The translations under genes were made by a program, and so were the position numbers. The notes beneath the pieces are model-generated. The model did not search any database and was not told the DNA's origin. It was given only the letters and a program-made list of their open reading frames with translations. Source: JAHCHG01 sp965214585 (GTDB taxonomy: Bacteria; Acidobacteriota; Blastocatellia; Pyrinomonadales; Pyrinomonadaceae). Taken from it: 64,000 nucleotides of DNA. The stretch lies in contig OZ243957.1 in the NCBI GenBank assembly GCA_965214585.1, positions 1,798,001 to 1,862,000 on the forward strand, in the 5' to 3' direction. Within the stretch, counting starts at the first letter, position 1. Each line of letters opens with the position of its first letter. Shown piece by piece: positions 44,315-52,841 of the stretch.

Positions 44315-45110
44315 TTTTATTTTCCCTCATTTTTTTAAGTTTTTGTTTGTGTTCTCGGTTTGCCTTTCTTTTTGCCTTTCTTTCGGCTTTTTCTTCATCT
44401 GTCAAAGAACGGTAACGGCGGACGCGAAAAGTGTTAGCACATTTCTTTGAGCAGGTTTTTGAATCTTCACGTTTTGCCCAAAAAATAAGATCGCAAATTT
44501 CGCATTTTCGTAGCCGATTGTCATCAAAAGTTCCAATTAAAGCGGCTAGTCCGGTTGTTTGTAAATTTCCGTATTTATCTCTTAACAAAGTAGTTTTGAT
44601 TGTTAATGGAAAAGCATCCCAATTATAGAAGGTGAAAGTTTTAGGGGTTATAGAATTTTCTTTAAGTCCGCGTGCTTTTTCCGCACTACGCATTACTTTT
44701 CGTTCATTTTCAATTCGCAGAACAAGCGAGAGCATTGACGCTCTCATATTGGAATACTCTACATATTGCCTGATAAATTCCATTCTGAAATTTCTTTCAT
44801 CACGATAAGACTTAGGTTTGCTTAATGGAAAGGCACGGCGGCAGGCTTCCTTTTCTACAAATTCCAAAAACTCTTTTGGAAGATAATAAATTTTTTGCGT
44901 CAAAAATTCGTATGCGGAAAATTCCGGCGAAGGCTCGCCTGTTTCATTCCTTAGCCTTTGAATTTCTATTGTCATTTCCGGGTAGAAATCAAACATTATT
45001 ATTCCAATCGGCACAAGATTAGTAAGACGAATTAACACTTTCAATTCCGCCGGACATTTGTATTTTGCCCGTGATTGTTTTTTTTGTTTCGTTGTCTTTT
45101 TCTTGACCAT
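44301..45110 (-). CDS. Zinc-finger protein coupled to the integrase
   Basis: A 269-residue protein whose C-terminal region has CEIC and CSKKC spaced by 14 residues (CEICDLIFWAKREDS...), followed by a strongly basic tail (KAERKAKRKANREHKQKLKK). This is a CGNR/zinc-ribbon type nucleic acid-binding end. The first 200 residues are helical and unrecognised. It is immediately upstream of, and overlapping, the integrase gene. A regulator or recombination accessory role is inferred only from this. Confidence 0.7.
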   Translation of the reverse strand: MVKKKTTKQKKQSRAKYKCPAELKVLIRLTNLVPIGIIMFDFYPEMTIEIQRLRNETGEPSPEFSAYEFLTQKIYYLPKEFLEFVEKEACRRAFPLSKPKSYRDERNFRMEFIRQYVEYSNMRASMLSLVLRIENERKVMRSAEKARGLKENSITPKTFTFYNWDAFPLTIKTTLLRDKYGNLQTTGLAALIGTFDDNRLRKCEICDLIFWAKREDSKTCSKKCANTFRVRRYRSLTDEEKAERKAKRKANREHKQKLKKMRENKNGNL

Positions 45111-45307
45111 ATTTAATCTTTGTAATGCTTATGTGTTTCTTTTGGTAAACTAAGAATTACTTTTTATGTAATGCTTATTGAGCATATTTTGTTTGCTAAA
45201 TTAAACCGCTTGTTATCACAGGAAACACTTGACATATAAGCTGTTAGATAGCGTATCATAGGCTTATCTTGTTAGCAAGAAAAAATTACAATATGGAGTT
45301 AAATAGA

Positions 45308-45541
45308 ATGGAATTAAGTGTTACGGAAAGCGATGCAATACAAACGGAAAGCATTACACAAAACAAATTAGCTTATTCAGTTGAAGAAATTTCGGACGCA
45401 ACGACGCTTTCAAAAGCGTTTTTGCGTAATGAGATACGCGCCGGACGTTTGAAAATTCAAAGATTCGGACGGCGTGTTTTGGTTTTGAATAATGATTTAC
45501 AAAATTATTTGAATGGAAATGATGAAAAATCAGAAAACTAA
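45308..45541 (+). CDS. Excisionase-like MerR-type DNA-binding protein
   Basis: A 77-residue protein with the helix-turn-helix of the excisionase family (LAYSVEEISDATTLSKAFLR, then NEIRAGRLKIQRFGRRVLVL). The ATG with GGAG 9 bases upstream is preferred over earlier in-frame starts. It diverges from the integrase operon and begins the rightward replication operon, so it may be both excisionase and regulator of the switch. Confidence 0.8.
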   Translation: MELSVTESDAIQTESITQNKLAYSVEEISDATTLSKAFLRNEIRAGRLKIQRFGRRVLVLNNDLQNYLNGNDEKSEN

Positions 45542-45555
45542 AAATGAGGTGAAAA

Positions 45556-45843
45556 ATGACAGCAACAAAGGAAAAAGCCGTTGCTCTGGAAAGCGACGGC
45601 TCAATAATTAAATTAAATCTACCAACTATGAAAAATTCTACACCAACCGGAAGTAAATTTCAATATCTTTGCTCATTTTGTTGGCGCGATCTGCCAAACA
45701 ATTCAATCCGTTTTGACGGCATCGGCGCGTGTCCCGTGCATTTCAGATTAGCAAAAAAATTAGTCAATGGTTTGCGTCGGCATCGGCGCGATTATCACGC
45801 GAAATTTAACAAACTAAAACAAATGACGGGGGCGCGAATATGA
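45556..45843 (+). CDS. Small putative zinc-binding protein
   Basis: A 95-residue protein with CSFC and CPVH about 20 residues apart (residues 35-59), followed by a basic helical tail (LRRHRRDYHAKFNKLKQ). Start supported by GAGGTG. The stop overlaps the helicase start by 4 bases (ATGA), so it is coupled to replication genes. No named family is recognised. Confidence 0.7.
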   Translation: MTATKEKAVALESDGSIIKLNLPTMKNSTPTGSKFQYLCSFCWRDLPNNSIRFDGIGACPVHFRLAKKLVNGLRRHRRDYHAKFNKLKQMTGARI

Positions 45844-47267
45844 CACAGCCGAAAAAACAAATTGACGCGGACGCGATCCGCGCCGAAGCCGAAACTTTGC
45901 TTTCATCAAACGGCAAGGTTAGAGTTTTGGCACATTCGGAAATCTTGAATGAGATTTTGGACACGCTCGACAAAATAAACTTCAAAGAAGCGGCGGAACT
46001 GGAAGCCGAAGATAAATTGCCGCAAAAGCATCTGCTTGTTTTGTGCATCAATGAACTTTTGAGCAAGGTTAAAGAACAAAATCTCGACCTTGCCCGGAAA
46101 GATGATTTTATCTTTGCTTTCAACGGCGCGTTCTGGAAGGAACTAAACCGGGAAACGATCAAAAACTTTCTCGGAAATGTTGCCGAACGGTTAAGCGTTC
46201 ATTCGCTCGAAGCGCAGCATTATAAGTTTAAGAATGAACTTTACAATCAATTTCTTTCGTCGGCGCATTTTGAACCGATAGAACCGCAAAAAGACAAGGT
46301 TTTAATCAATCTGCAAAACGGAACTTTTGAAATAACAAAAACATCTCAAAAGCTGCGAAATTTCAGCGCAAAGGATTTTCTCACTTATCAACTTCCTTTT
46401 GAGTATGACGAAAATGCAGATTGTCCGATGTTTGAAAAATATCTCGATCAAGTTTTGCCGGAAAAGGAATTGCAGAATATCGTTTCTGAATTTTTCGGCT
46501 ATATCTTCACCAAAGGCTTAAAAATGGAAAAGGCAATGCTTTTGTATGGAAGCGGCGCGAACGGCAAAAGCGTTTTGTTCGACATAATGAACGCGCTTTT
46601 GGGAAAAGAAAATATATCGAATTTCTCACTTTCAAATTTACTTGAAGAACATAACCGCGCTTTGATCGCTTACAAACTTCTAAATTACGGCTCGGAAATA
46701 AATGCAACCAAAACACGCGATGAATTTAAGAATCTCGTTTCTACCGAACCGATACAGGCGCGTTTGAAATACGGCAATTCATTCACAATGGAACATTATG
46801 CAAAGCTGGCTTTCAACTGTAATGAATTGCCAAAAGACTTCGATCATCAAAACGCATACTTTCGGCGGCTTTTGATAATTCCGTTTCGCGTAACAATTCC
46901 CGAAGCCGATCAAGATAAAACGCTTGCCAATAAAGTTATAAAAACCGAACTTGCCGGAGTTTTCAACTGGATTATTGCCGGATTGAAAAGACTGCTCGAA
47001 ACAGAGAAATTCACGGAAAGCGAAATCGTCAAAGAAACGCTCGAAACATACAAGCGCGAATCGGACAGCGTAGCATCATTTATTGATGAAAATGCAAACC
47101 TTGTCGGATTGTCGCTCAAAGCCGCTTATGCCGATTATCGCACTTTCTGTATTGACTGCGGAATCAGACCGCTCGGACGCAATAATTTTTCCAAACGCTT
47201 GCAAACATTAGGGTTTATTGTCGAAAAGCAAAGCTACGGATTCGGAATAACAGGATTTAAGGCTTGA
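45840..47267 (+). CDS. Phage/plasmid primase-helicase (P4 alpha / D5-like, SF3)
   Basis: A 475-residue replication protein. A D5_N-type helical domain (DFIFAFNGAFWKELNRETIKNFLG) is followed by a superfamily 3 helicase with Walker A YGSGANGKS near residue 238, motif B region LLNYGSEINAT, and motif C with LAFNCNELPKD. The C-terminal part is a winged helix (YADYRTFCIDCGIRPLGRNNFSK). It would unwind the origin of the element. It is shorter than P4 alpha, lacking its own primase domain, which may be supplied by the next gene. Confidence 0.9.
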   Translation: MTQPKKQIDADAIRAEAETLLSSNGKVRVLAHSEILNEILDTLDKINFKEAAELEAEDKLPQKHLLVLCINELLSKVKEQNLDLARKDDFIFAFNGAFWKELNRETIKNFLGNVAERLSVHSLEAQHYKFKNELYNQFLSSAHFEPIEPQKDKVLINLQNGTFEITKTSQKLRNFSAKDFLTYQLPFEYDENADCPMFEKYLDQVLPEKELQNIVSEFFGYIFTKGLKMEKAMLLYGSGANGKSVLFDIMNALLGKENISNFSLSNLLEEHNRALIAYKLLNYGSEINATKTRDEFKNLVSTEPIQARLKYGNSFTMEHYAKLAFNCNELPKDFDHQNAYFRRLLIIPFRVTIPEADQDKTLANKVIKTELAGVFNWIIAGLKRLLETEKFTESEIVKETLETYKRESDSVASFIDENANLVGLSLKAAYADYRTFCIDCGIRPLGRNNFSKRLQTLGFIVEKQSYGFGITGFKA

Positions 47268-47391
47268 GAAAAAATGTTTTTTATGAACTGCAAAAGTGCA
47301 TAACTGCACAAATTGTTTTTCTCTTTTTCTGCACTTCTGCACTTTTGCACTTATAAAAAAACATTTTTTCTTGAGGGTAAGGAAAAGAAAA
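47268..47391. repeat. Inverted repeat between helicase and primase genes
   Basis: AAAAAATGTTTTTTATGAAC plus TGCAAAAGTGCA is mirrored by TGCACTTTTGCACTTATAAA plus AAAACATTTTTT, about 30 bases with few mismatches, with TGCACTTCTGCACTTTTGCAC direct repeats. The location within the replication module makes it a candidate origin, though a regulatory hairpin is also possible. Confidence 0.5.
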
Positions 47392-48576
47392 ATGTATAAA
47401 TTTGAATTAGAAAAAGGCTCGAAAAAATACGATTGTCCGGCGTGTTCAAACAAAAGATTTGTCCGTTATGTGAACACGGAAACGAGCGGTCATCTTTCCT
47501 TTGATGTCGGACGCTGTGACCGCGAAGGAAAATGCGGTTATCACAAAAAGCCGAAAGAGTATTTTTCAGATAATCTTAATAAATCAAACGTCGGCGTTTA
47601 CGTCGGAACGCGCCGAAACAAAGGTATATCAAACGGTAGCTTGCCAAATAAAAACGGCTCACAGCGAAAGGCAGACGCGCAAACTATACGAATAAAGCCG
47701 GATTATATTGATAAATCTTATCTGCTTCGGACATTAGGAAACTATGAGCAAAACGCCTTTGTCGAATTTCTGATAAATCTTTTCCCGAATAGTTTTGATG
47801 CCGTTCAAAAGGCTGTCAAAGATTATCGCATCGGAACGACCAAAACGGGCAAAACTGTTTTCTGGCAAATTGACCAAAAAGGAAAAATCCGCACGGGAAA
47901 AGTTATTGCTTACGACGCGGCAACGGGAACGCGCCGGAAAGATGTTTTTCCGAATTGGACGCACTCGCTTCTGAAAAAGAAAAATCTGCTCCCCAAAAAT
48001 TTTAATTTGAAACAATGCTTTTTCGGGACGCATCTTTTGAAGGCGGAAACAGAAAAAGCGGTTGCCGTCGTCGAAGCGGAAAAAACCGCCGTGATCTGCT
48101 CGATATTCTTTCCCGAATACGTCTGGCTCGGCGCGGGAAGCGCGACCAATTTAAGTTACGGGAAACTTTGCAGATTCAAAGATAGGCAAATCGTTCTTTT
48201 CCCGGACGCAAATAAAACGGCTTTTGACCGTTGGCAGAATGTCGCATTACAGGCGCGGACGAAAGGTTTAAGCGTCAAAGTATCAAACCTTGTCGAAAAG
48301 CGCGGCAGCGATGCGGAAAAGGCAAACGGCGATGATCTGGCTGATTACTTGATAGATGAACAAATTGACCGCTTAGAGAAACAAAACGCCTTTGCGAATC
48401 TTTACAATGCAAAACTCGAAAAGGTTTTGAGTGATAAAAAATTACTTACCGATGCCGAAACGATTTTAGACGAACAGCTTGCCGTTTTAATCGTCGGCGG
48501 GAAATTGTCCGAACCGGAAGCGGAAAACCGAATAATGAATTTTGATAACCTGCGGGAAATTGTTTTGAGCGTGTAA
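47392..48576 (+). CDS. Primase-like protein with zinc finger and Toprim-type region
   Basis: A 394-residue protein from the ATG after GAGGGTAAGGAAAAG. The N-terminus has a zinc finger (CPAC ... CDREGKCGYH) as in primases that act on single-stranded DNA. The middle carries VAVVEAEKTAVICS, AGSATNLSYGKL and IVLFPDANKTAF, matching a Toprim-like catalytic fold (acidic Glu and D-x-N). It resembles the DUF6371-type primases of Bacteroidota elements. It probably primes replication together with the SF3 helicase. Confidence 0.78.
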   Translation: MYKFELEKGSKKYDCPACSNKRFVRYVNTETSGHLSFDVGRCDREGKCGYHKKPKEYFSDNLNKSNVGVYVGTRRNKGISNGSLPNKNGSQRKADAQTIRIKPDYIDKSYLLRTLGNYEQNAFVEFLINLFPNSFDAVQKAVKDYRIGTTKTGKTVFWQIDQKGKIRTGKVIAYDAATGTRRKDVFPNWTHSLLKKKNLLPKNFNLKQCFFGTHLLKAETEKAVAVVEAEKTAVICSIFFPEYVWLGAGSATNLSYGKLCRFKDRQIVLFPDANKTAFDRWQNVALQARTKGLSVKVSNLVEKRGSDAEKANGDDLADYLIDEQIDRLEKQNAFANLYNAKLEKVLSDKKLLTDAETILDEQLAVLIVGGKLSEPEAENRIMNFDNLREIVLSV

Positions 48577-48663
48577 AAATTACTTTCAAAACGCTAAAAA
48601 TTGACAAGTTTTTGAGAAGTGGAAATGAACAAATCCAACACTATAAAAAGAGGAAAAAAAACT

Positions 48664-48927
48664 ATGAAAAATGAAATCTTTGTAACAACGAAATTTTTGA
48701 ATCGTGTAAACGATATTGTCGTTTTATTGATTCCTGAAATATGTGTCGAAGGCGAAGACAAGCCGCTTTCGGAAATTGCACGGGCAATTATGGAAAATGA
48801 GAAATTTATTTCTTGTCTTGCGCCATATCCTAAACTTCAAAAAGAATTTGAAGCGGCGGAAAACAAATGTGTCACTAACTTGAGAAGCATAGTTGCGGAC
48901 AGAGTTTTGCACAATCTCAATAATTAA
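48664..48927 (+). CDS. Hypothetical element protein
   Basis: An 87-residue soluble helical protein with no recognised domain. AGAGG lies before the ATG; an earlier in-frame ATG at 48625 lacks a ribosome site. It continues the rightward operon of small genes. Confidence 0.6.
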   Translation: MKNEIFVTTKFLNRVNDIVVLLIPEICVEGEDKPLSEIARAIMENEKFISCLAPYPKLQKEFEAAENKCVTNLRSIVADRVLHNLNN

Positions 48928-48942
48928 AAAGGAAAAAAAACT

Positions 48943-49248
48943 ATGAACAAAATAAATGACGAAACTTTGGATTTACAGTCTTTGATAATCAAAGACTTGG
49001 CAGGGGAAAAAGTAAAAGAAATGCTCGATACGAAAGTTGACGGGCGCGGCTTGCCCGTCTTTGCGGTTATCGAACTCGAAACGGCAAACGGCGAACTTGT
49101 CGAAGCATACAAGCGTGAAAGCTCGTTTGAACCCGAAGACTACAAACGCGCGGCGGCTTATCAAAGACAGCTTGCGAGCGACCACAAAGAACTTGCTGAT
49201 TATTATTCGGCGGAATTTGAAAAAGCGGAAATCGAAACAAAATTATGA
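48943..49248 (+). CDS. Hypothetical element protein
   Basis: A 101-residue acidic protein (start MNKINDETLDLQSLIIKDLA), helical and without recognised motifs. AAAGGAAA precedes the ATG. Its stop overlaps the next start by 4 bases (ATGA). Confidence 0.62.
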   Translation: MNKINDETLDLQSLIIKDLAGEKVKEMLDTKVDGRGLPVFAVIELETANGELVEAYKRESSFEPEDYKRAAAYQRQLASDHKELADYYSAEFEKAEIETKL

Positions 49249-49421
49249 GCGATAAATTTACGATTTTGTTTTACGGCAACCGGCATTTGATTTTGAAACA
49301 CACGCCCGAAGGCAATCAAGTTGTTATTGCCGAATGTTATTTAGAATCAAACGCGCGGCTTATCTGCCAACTTTTGACGACGGACGCGGCGCAAGCTGAA
49401 AACGATCAAAAAAAGGCATAG
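49245..49421 (+). CDS. Short hypothetical protein coupled to the preceding gene
   Basis: A 58-residue product (MSDKFTILFYGNRHLILKHT at the start) with an N-terminal beta-rich stretch. It starts within the previous stop codon, which supports it as a real gene despite its length. No family is recognised. Confidence 0.55.
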   Translation: MSDKFTILFYGNRHLILKHTPEGNQVVIAECYLESNARLICQLLTTDAAQAENDQKKA

Positions 49422-49541
49422 CAAGATAAGACTTAACCAATAAAAACGGCTTAAAACGCCTTGCCGCAAGTCAAAAACGCACCGGAAGCGGAAACATTTG
49501 TTTCCATTAACCAATAACTAAAAACTAGGAGATGAAAAAAA

Positions 49542-49883
49542 ATGACAAACCAATTACAAAACGAACTCGACCAAAAAATTAAATCAATTCAATTTGAAAA
49601 TGTTTCGGACGGCGAAAAATCGCACCGAATCAAGCAAGTCAAAATTCATTACGAAAATATAGCAAAAAATGAACGGGACGCGGCGGCGAAAAAACAAGCC
49701 GATGTCGAAGCGAATTTGAAAAGCCGTTTGAAATCGGCTTATATGCAGAATCCGGTAGCAACCGAAGATGATTTTGAAGCCGATTATCCGCGAATGAAAA
49801 GCGAGCATTTACGCGCCGAAGCCGTGAAACGCGATACGGAAGCGAGCGAACAAATGACGCGCTCAATGTGGCAAAAATTTTAG
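49542..49883 (+). CDS. Hypothetical helical element protein
   Basis: A 113-residue charged helical protein, probably a coiled coil (residues 30-75 are rich in Lys, Glu, Ala). AGGAGATG is a good ribosome site. The C-terminus reads ASEQMTRSMWQKF. No known family. A GCGGGCGCG...CGCGCCCGC hairpin follows. Confidence 0.6.
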   Translation: MTNQLQNELDQKIKSIQFENVSDGEKSHRIKQVKIHYENIAKNERDAAAKKQADVEANLKSRLKSAYMQNPVATEDDFEADYPRMKSEHLRAEAVKRDTEASEQMTRSMWQKF

Positions 49884-49899
49884 CAATATAAAAAGATAA

Positions 49900-49940
49900 G
49901 CGGGCGCGAGCGTTGCCGTGAAATGCAAAAACGCGCCCGC
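49900..49940 (+). other. GC-rich hairpin within the small-gene operon
   Basis: GCGGGCGCG pairs with CGCGCCCGC around a 23-base loop; it has no T-run. Possibly an RNA processing site. Confidence 0.5.
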
Positions 49941-50018
49941 AATTAAAATTATGATTGAACGAAATACAGACGGCGGAAATGTCAGACATTGACAGATTTT
50001 GACCGAATATAAGAAGTT

Positions 50019-50375
50019 ATGCCGAAACAGACAAACAAAGAAAAAGCCTTAAATGCTTTGCTTAATACAAATTCGATTGCGGATGCGGCGAAGGCTTGCG
50101 GACTGTCTGAAAAGACGCTTTACAGATACTTGGAAGATGAAGATTTTCAAAAGGAATATCGCAAGGCGCGGCGTTCCTTAGTTGAAAGGTCAATCGGACA
50201 AATTCAGACGGCGACAAGTGAAGCTGTCGAAACTTTAAGGAAAAATCTGTATTGTGAAAATCCGTCGGTGGAAGTTCGCGCGGCGCAAATCATACTGGAC
50301 GCGGCAAGCAAAGGAATTGAAACGCTCGATATTTTGGAAAGATTGGAAATTTTAGAAGCAGGTCAGGAAAAATGA
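50019..50375 (+). CDS. Helix-turn-helix protein (phBC6A51 / small terminase-like)
   Basis: A 118-residue protein whose N-terminus (SIADAAKACGLSEKTLYRYL) is a resolvase-like HTH followed by a helical region (KEYRKARRSLVERSIGQIQT). It resembles phBC6A51-type DNA-binding proteins found in phages and satellites, some related to small terminase subunits. It overlaps the next gene by 4 bases. If it recognises pac-like DNA it might link the element to a helper phage; that is speculation. Confidence 0.72.
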   Translation: MPKQTNKEKALNALLNTNSIADAAKACGLSEKTLYRYLEDEDFQKEYRKARRSLVERSIGQIQTATSEAVETLRKNLYCENPSVEVRAAQIILDAASKGIETLDILERLEILEAGQEK

Positions 50376-50605
50376 ACATTAAAAGCAGAATAAAGAATCT
50401 TGAAAAAACGCAGAATACAGCCGGGCTTTGTCTGTGCAGTATATCTGATTTACCCGAACTTGTTACGGCTCGCTTTCTCAATAAAGTTTGTAGGAAATGC
50501 GGAAAGACGCGGACGGATAAGCAAATAGAACTTTTTGCAAAACGCAGAATCGAAGGGGAAGAACGGCTTAAAATTGTTACAAAGCAAGTGGAAGCCAGAA
50601 CATAA
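50372..50605 (+). CDS. Small Cys-rich protein, MNIK family member 1
   Basis: A 77-residue protein starting MNIKSRIKNLEKTQ, with CLC and CRKC (residues 20-42) as possible zinc ligands and a basic tail. The next two genes begin almost identically, so the three are paralogues from tandem duplication. Confidence 0.62.
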   Translation: MNIKSRIKNLEKTQNTAGLCLCSISDLPELVTARFLNKVCRKCGKTRTDKQIELFAKRRIEGEERLKIVTKQVEART

Positions 50606-50610
50606 ACAAT

Positions 50611-50910
50611 ATGAATATCAAAAACAGACTTGAAAAACTCGAAAATGAGTATTTTGCAAAGTCGGCATATTCGGCGTTTTGCGGACTTCCAAAAGCCGAA
50701 CGGCTCGATATTGCTAAACAAGGCGAGGAAAAAATGAAAAGATTATCCGATGCCGAATTAGAACAAATCAGAGATGAAAGTTCGCCGAAACTCGGACAAG
50801 CCATCAAAGAATTAACGGACGACGAACTATATTTTTTAAGCATCGGCGAACCGATGGAACTTTCCGCCGAAACACGCGGAAAACTACGATCTGCGGGGTT
50901 TGGATTATGA
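50611..50910 (+). CDS. Small helical protein, MNIK family member 2
   Basis: A 99-residue protein starting MNIKNRLEKLENEYFAK, with acidic helices (LSDAELEQIRDE, LTDDELYFLS). It lacks the Cys pairs of its neighbours. It shares the N-terminal motif with members 1 and 3 and overlaps member 3 by 4 bases. Confidence 0.62.
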   Translation: MNIKNRLEKLENEYFAKSAYSAFCGLPKAERLDIAKQGEEKMKRLSDAELEQIRDESSPKLGQAIKELTDDELYFLSIGEPMELSAETRGKLRSAGFGL

Positions 50911-51152
50911 ACATCAAAAACAGACTTGAAAAACTTGAAACGAAAATAAGCACGAACGGCTTTTGCGGATGCAACGGCGGAATAATTTTTAAGTTAGGAA
51001 GGCAAGACCGGAACGAAACGGGAAAATCAGCCGAACCGCTTTTTAGTGAAAATAACAAAACCGCGCCGAAAGTTTGCCAAAAATGCGGATATTCGGTTTT
51101 GAAACAACCGCGAATCATTCAGTTTGTCCGCGCCCGCGTGAAAGAGGCTTAA
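50907..51152 (+). CDS. Small Cys-rich protein, MNIK family member 3
   Basis: An 81-residue protein starting MNIKNRLEKLETKIS, with CGC near residue 20 and CQKC near 57 as likely zinc ligands. The N-terminal helix is shared by all three family members and could be a common interaction segment. Confidence 0.62.
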   Translation: MNIKNRLEKLETKISTNGFCGCNGGIIFKLGRQDRNETGKSAEPLFSENNKTAPKVCQKCGYSVLKQPRIIQFVRARVKEA

Positions 51153-51274
51153 AAACCGACATTTTTCCGACATTTTTTTTTAATTTATCTGCGTTTATGT
51201 GTAAGAAATTCAGGCTATCGGACAACAAATTGTCCGATACAAACTTTGTCGGGCAATTTTTAATTAGAAAAGCG

Positions 51275-51308
51275 AAAAGCCGCAAGCATTGAAAACTTGC
51301 GGCTTTTT
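51275..51308 (+). terminator. Terminator of the element's small-gene operon
   Basis: AAAAGCCGCAAG pairs with CTTGCGGCTTTT, followed by a T. It lies about 120 bases after member 3 of the MNIK family. Confidence 0.8.
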
Positions 51309-51329
51309 CAGTAATACGAACAATCCAAG

Positions 51330-51899
51330 TTAAATCTGCTTCACCTTATCAATATATCTTTGTTTTGCATACATTTGATCGGATGTCCAATTGTATAAGT
51401 GATCGTTAATCGAATCGCAAAAGTCTTTTACGTCTATAAGACAAGACTTTTCCGCAATCGCATTAAAAAGCATCATTAAACGCGCCGTTAGTTCCTGATC
51501 GTTGCTGATAGACATTTCCAAATCGGTTATAAATTTTGCTGCGTTTTCTATGCGGCTCATATCGTTTGGATTTTCCGCATTTTCGTCTAATCTTTCATCA
51601 TAAAAACTTTGAAAAGCATCAGTATCATAACGAATGATTGCCGCTACCGAATGAAGAAAGCCGCGCCCGTAATCTTCATTCAGATTTTCAATAATGCGCG
51701 GAAATTCGGCGCGGATAAGACTAAAATCATTGATCGTCATATCCGCTTCGGTTGCCGCTTCAATGATGATCGTCCGTATGCAATCTTTCACGCCGTCCGC
51801 CGCTTTTTCGCTGTTCAAAGCCATTTCAATTTGAATGGCAATTTGATCTACATATTCTTTTTTGTTTTGTGCTGTGGTTTTTGTTGTTTTTGTTTTCAT
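51330..51899 (-). CDS. Hypothetical helical element protein
   Basis: A 189-residue soluble helical protein (start MKTKTTKTTAQNKKEYVDQI; GGAG 10 bases upstream). It has no recognised domain. Its leftward orientation, opposite to the replication operon, and its position beside another leftward gene suggest an accessory module. Confidence 0.6.
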   Translation of the reverse strand: MKTKTTKTTAQNKKEYVDQIAIQIEMALNSEKAADGVKDCIRTIIIEAATEADMTINDFSLIRAEFPRIIENLNEDYGRGFLHSVAAIIRYDTDAFQSFYDERLDENAENPNDMSRIENAAKFITDLEMSISNDQELTARLMMLFNAIAEKSCLIDVKDFCDSINDHLYNWTSDQMYAKQRYIDKVKQI

Positions 51900-51958
51900 T
51901 GTGATATTCTCCATATTGTTAATTTAATCATTTCGGACACACTCCGAAAAGGTTTAAG

Positions 51959-51998
51959 AAAAGGCTTAGAGATATTCATAGTATCTCTAAGCCTTTTT
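51959..51998. terminator. Hairpin terminator between the two leftward element genes
   Basis: AAAAGGCTTAGAGATA pairs with TATCTCTAAGCCTTTT. Downstream of the SWIM gene on its own strand the T-run reads properly. Confidence 0.75.
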
Positions 51999-52002
51999 GT
52001 TT

Positions 52003-52269
52003 TTAGTGAACTCGATGTAATGATTTGCGGTAAATGTTCGCCGTTGCGCCCGCGATCAAGTGATAACAGACAAGACCGCGCTCACTTGCCTTACATTCGC
52101 ATTGTCCGAACTTTTCGCCGTTTCTGACATCAAAGCGAACCGTGTAAGAATTTGAATTGTTGGCAGACTTTACTTCAAAAGTTCGATCTGAAATAAAAAT
52201 CACTTTCGGCTTTAATTGTCTGCATCTTTCGACTGCCTTTTGCGTGTTTTCGGTTGTTAATTTAATCAT
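52003..52269 (-). CDS. Small SWIM-type zinc-finger protein
   Basis: An 88-residue protein with the SWIM pattern C-x-C-x(7)-C-x-H (CECKASERGLVCYH near residue 57-70). SWIM domains bind nucleic acid or proteins and accompany helicases and Mu-type transposases. Here it is almost nothing but the motif and an N-terminal beta stretch (KVIFISDRTFEV). It faces a divergent HTH regulator across a shared operator-like palindrome. Confidence 0.75.
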   Translation of the reverse strand: MIKLTTENTQKAVERCRQLKPKVIFISDRTFEVKSANNSNSYTVRFDVRNGEKFGQCECKASERGLVCYHLIAGATANIYRKSLHRVH

Positions 52270-52320
52270 TGTTTTTCACTCCGTAAATTTAATTTATTTA
52301 GTAATTTCTTACTGATTAAA

Positions 52321-52340
52321 TAGTATCAAACTTGATACTA
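52321..52340. promoter_or_regulatory. Operator-like palindrome in the divergent promoter region
   Basis: TAGTATCAAACTTGATACTA is a palindrome except for the 2-base centre. A second half-matching copy (ACAAACTTGATACTT) lies at 52359-52373, next to the HTH gene start. Likely a repressor site. Confidence 0.6.
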
Positions 52341-52401
52341 TAATGCAAGCTAAGAATAACAAACTTGATACTTTTCATTAAATTATTTATACTTTTTTTG
52401 T

Positions 52402-52629
52402 ATGGCACAAAAAACAAGAAAATTATTGAGCGTAAGAGATGCCGCAGGTGCTTTGAATTTGTCCGAACCGCGAATAAAGCAAATGATTTATCGTGATGAA
52501 TTAAAAGCTGAAAAGGTCGGCAACCAATGGATTATATTTGAATCCGATCTCAAAGATGTGAAAGACAGACGCGAACCCGGCAGACCGCCGAAAGAGAAAA
52601 AGGATTCTAAAAAAAATAAAAGCCGCTAG
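52402..52629 (+). CDS. Excisionase/MerR-type helix-turn-helix regulator
   Basis: A 75-residue protein: an excisionase-family HTH (LLSVRDAAGALNLSEPRIKQ, then MIYRDELKAEKVGNQWIIFE) and a basic tail with an AT-hook-like GRPPKEKK. It may bind the palindromes just upstream and regulate itself and the divergent SWIM gene, or serve as excisionase near the right end. A weak hairpin (AAAGCCGCT/AGCGGCTTT, 52619-52650) follows. Confidence 0.75.
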   Translation: MAQKTRKLLSVRDAAGALNLSEPRIKQMIYRDELKAEKVGNQWIIFESDLKDVKDRREPGRPPKEKKDSKKNKSR

Positions 52630-52841
52630 TTGTGGATAACCAGCGGCTTTATACTTTGTTCGTTCTTTGAAAACTGAATAAGCTATTGTGCAAAAGCAGT
52701 CTATCAAATTTGAAATCTCATTTCAAAACGGCTGTATCTAATAATGTATCTGTTACTTGCTGTTTTTGAGTATTCTCAAGTGATAAGATAACAAACGAAA
52801 TACAGTCAAAAACACTCTGTATCACTCGGTAAGTATAAGGA

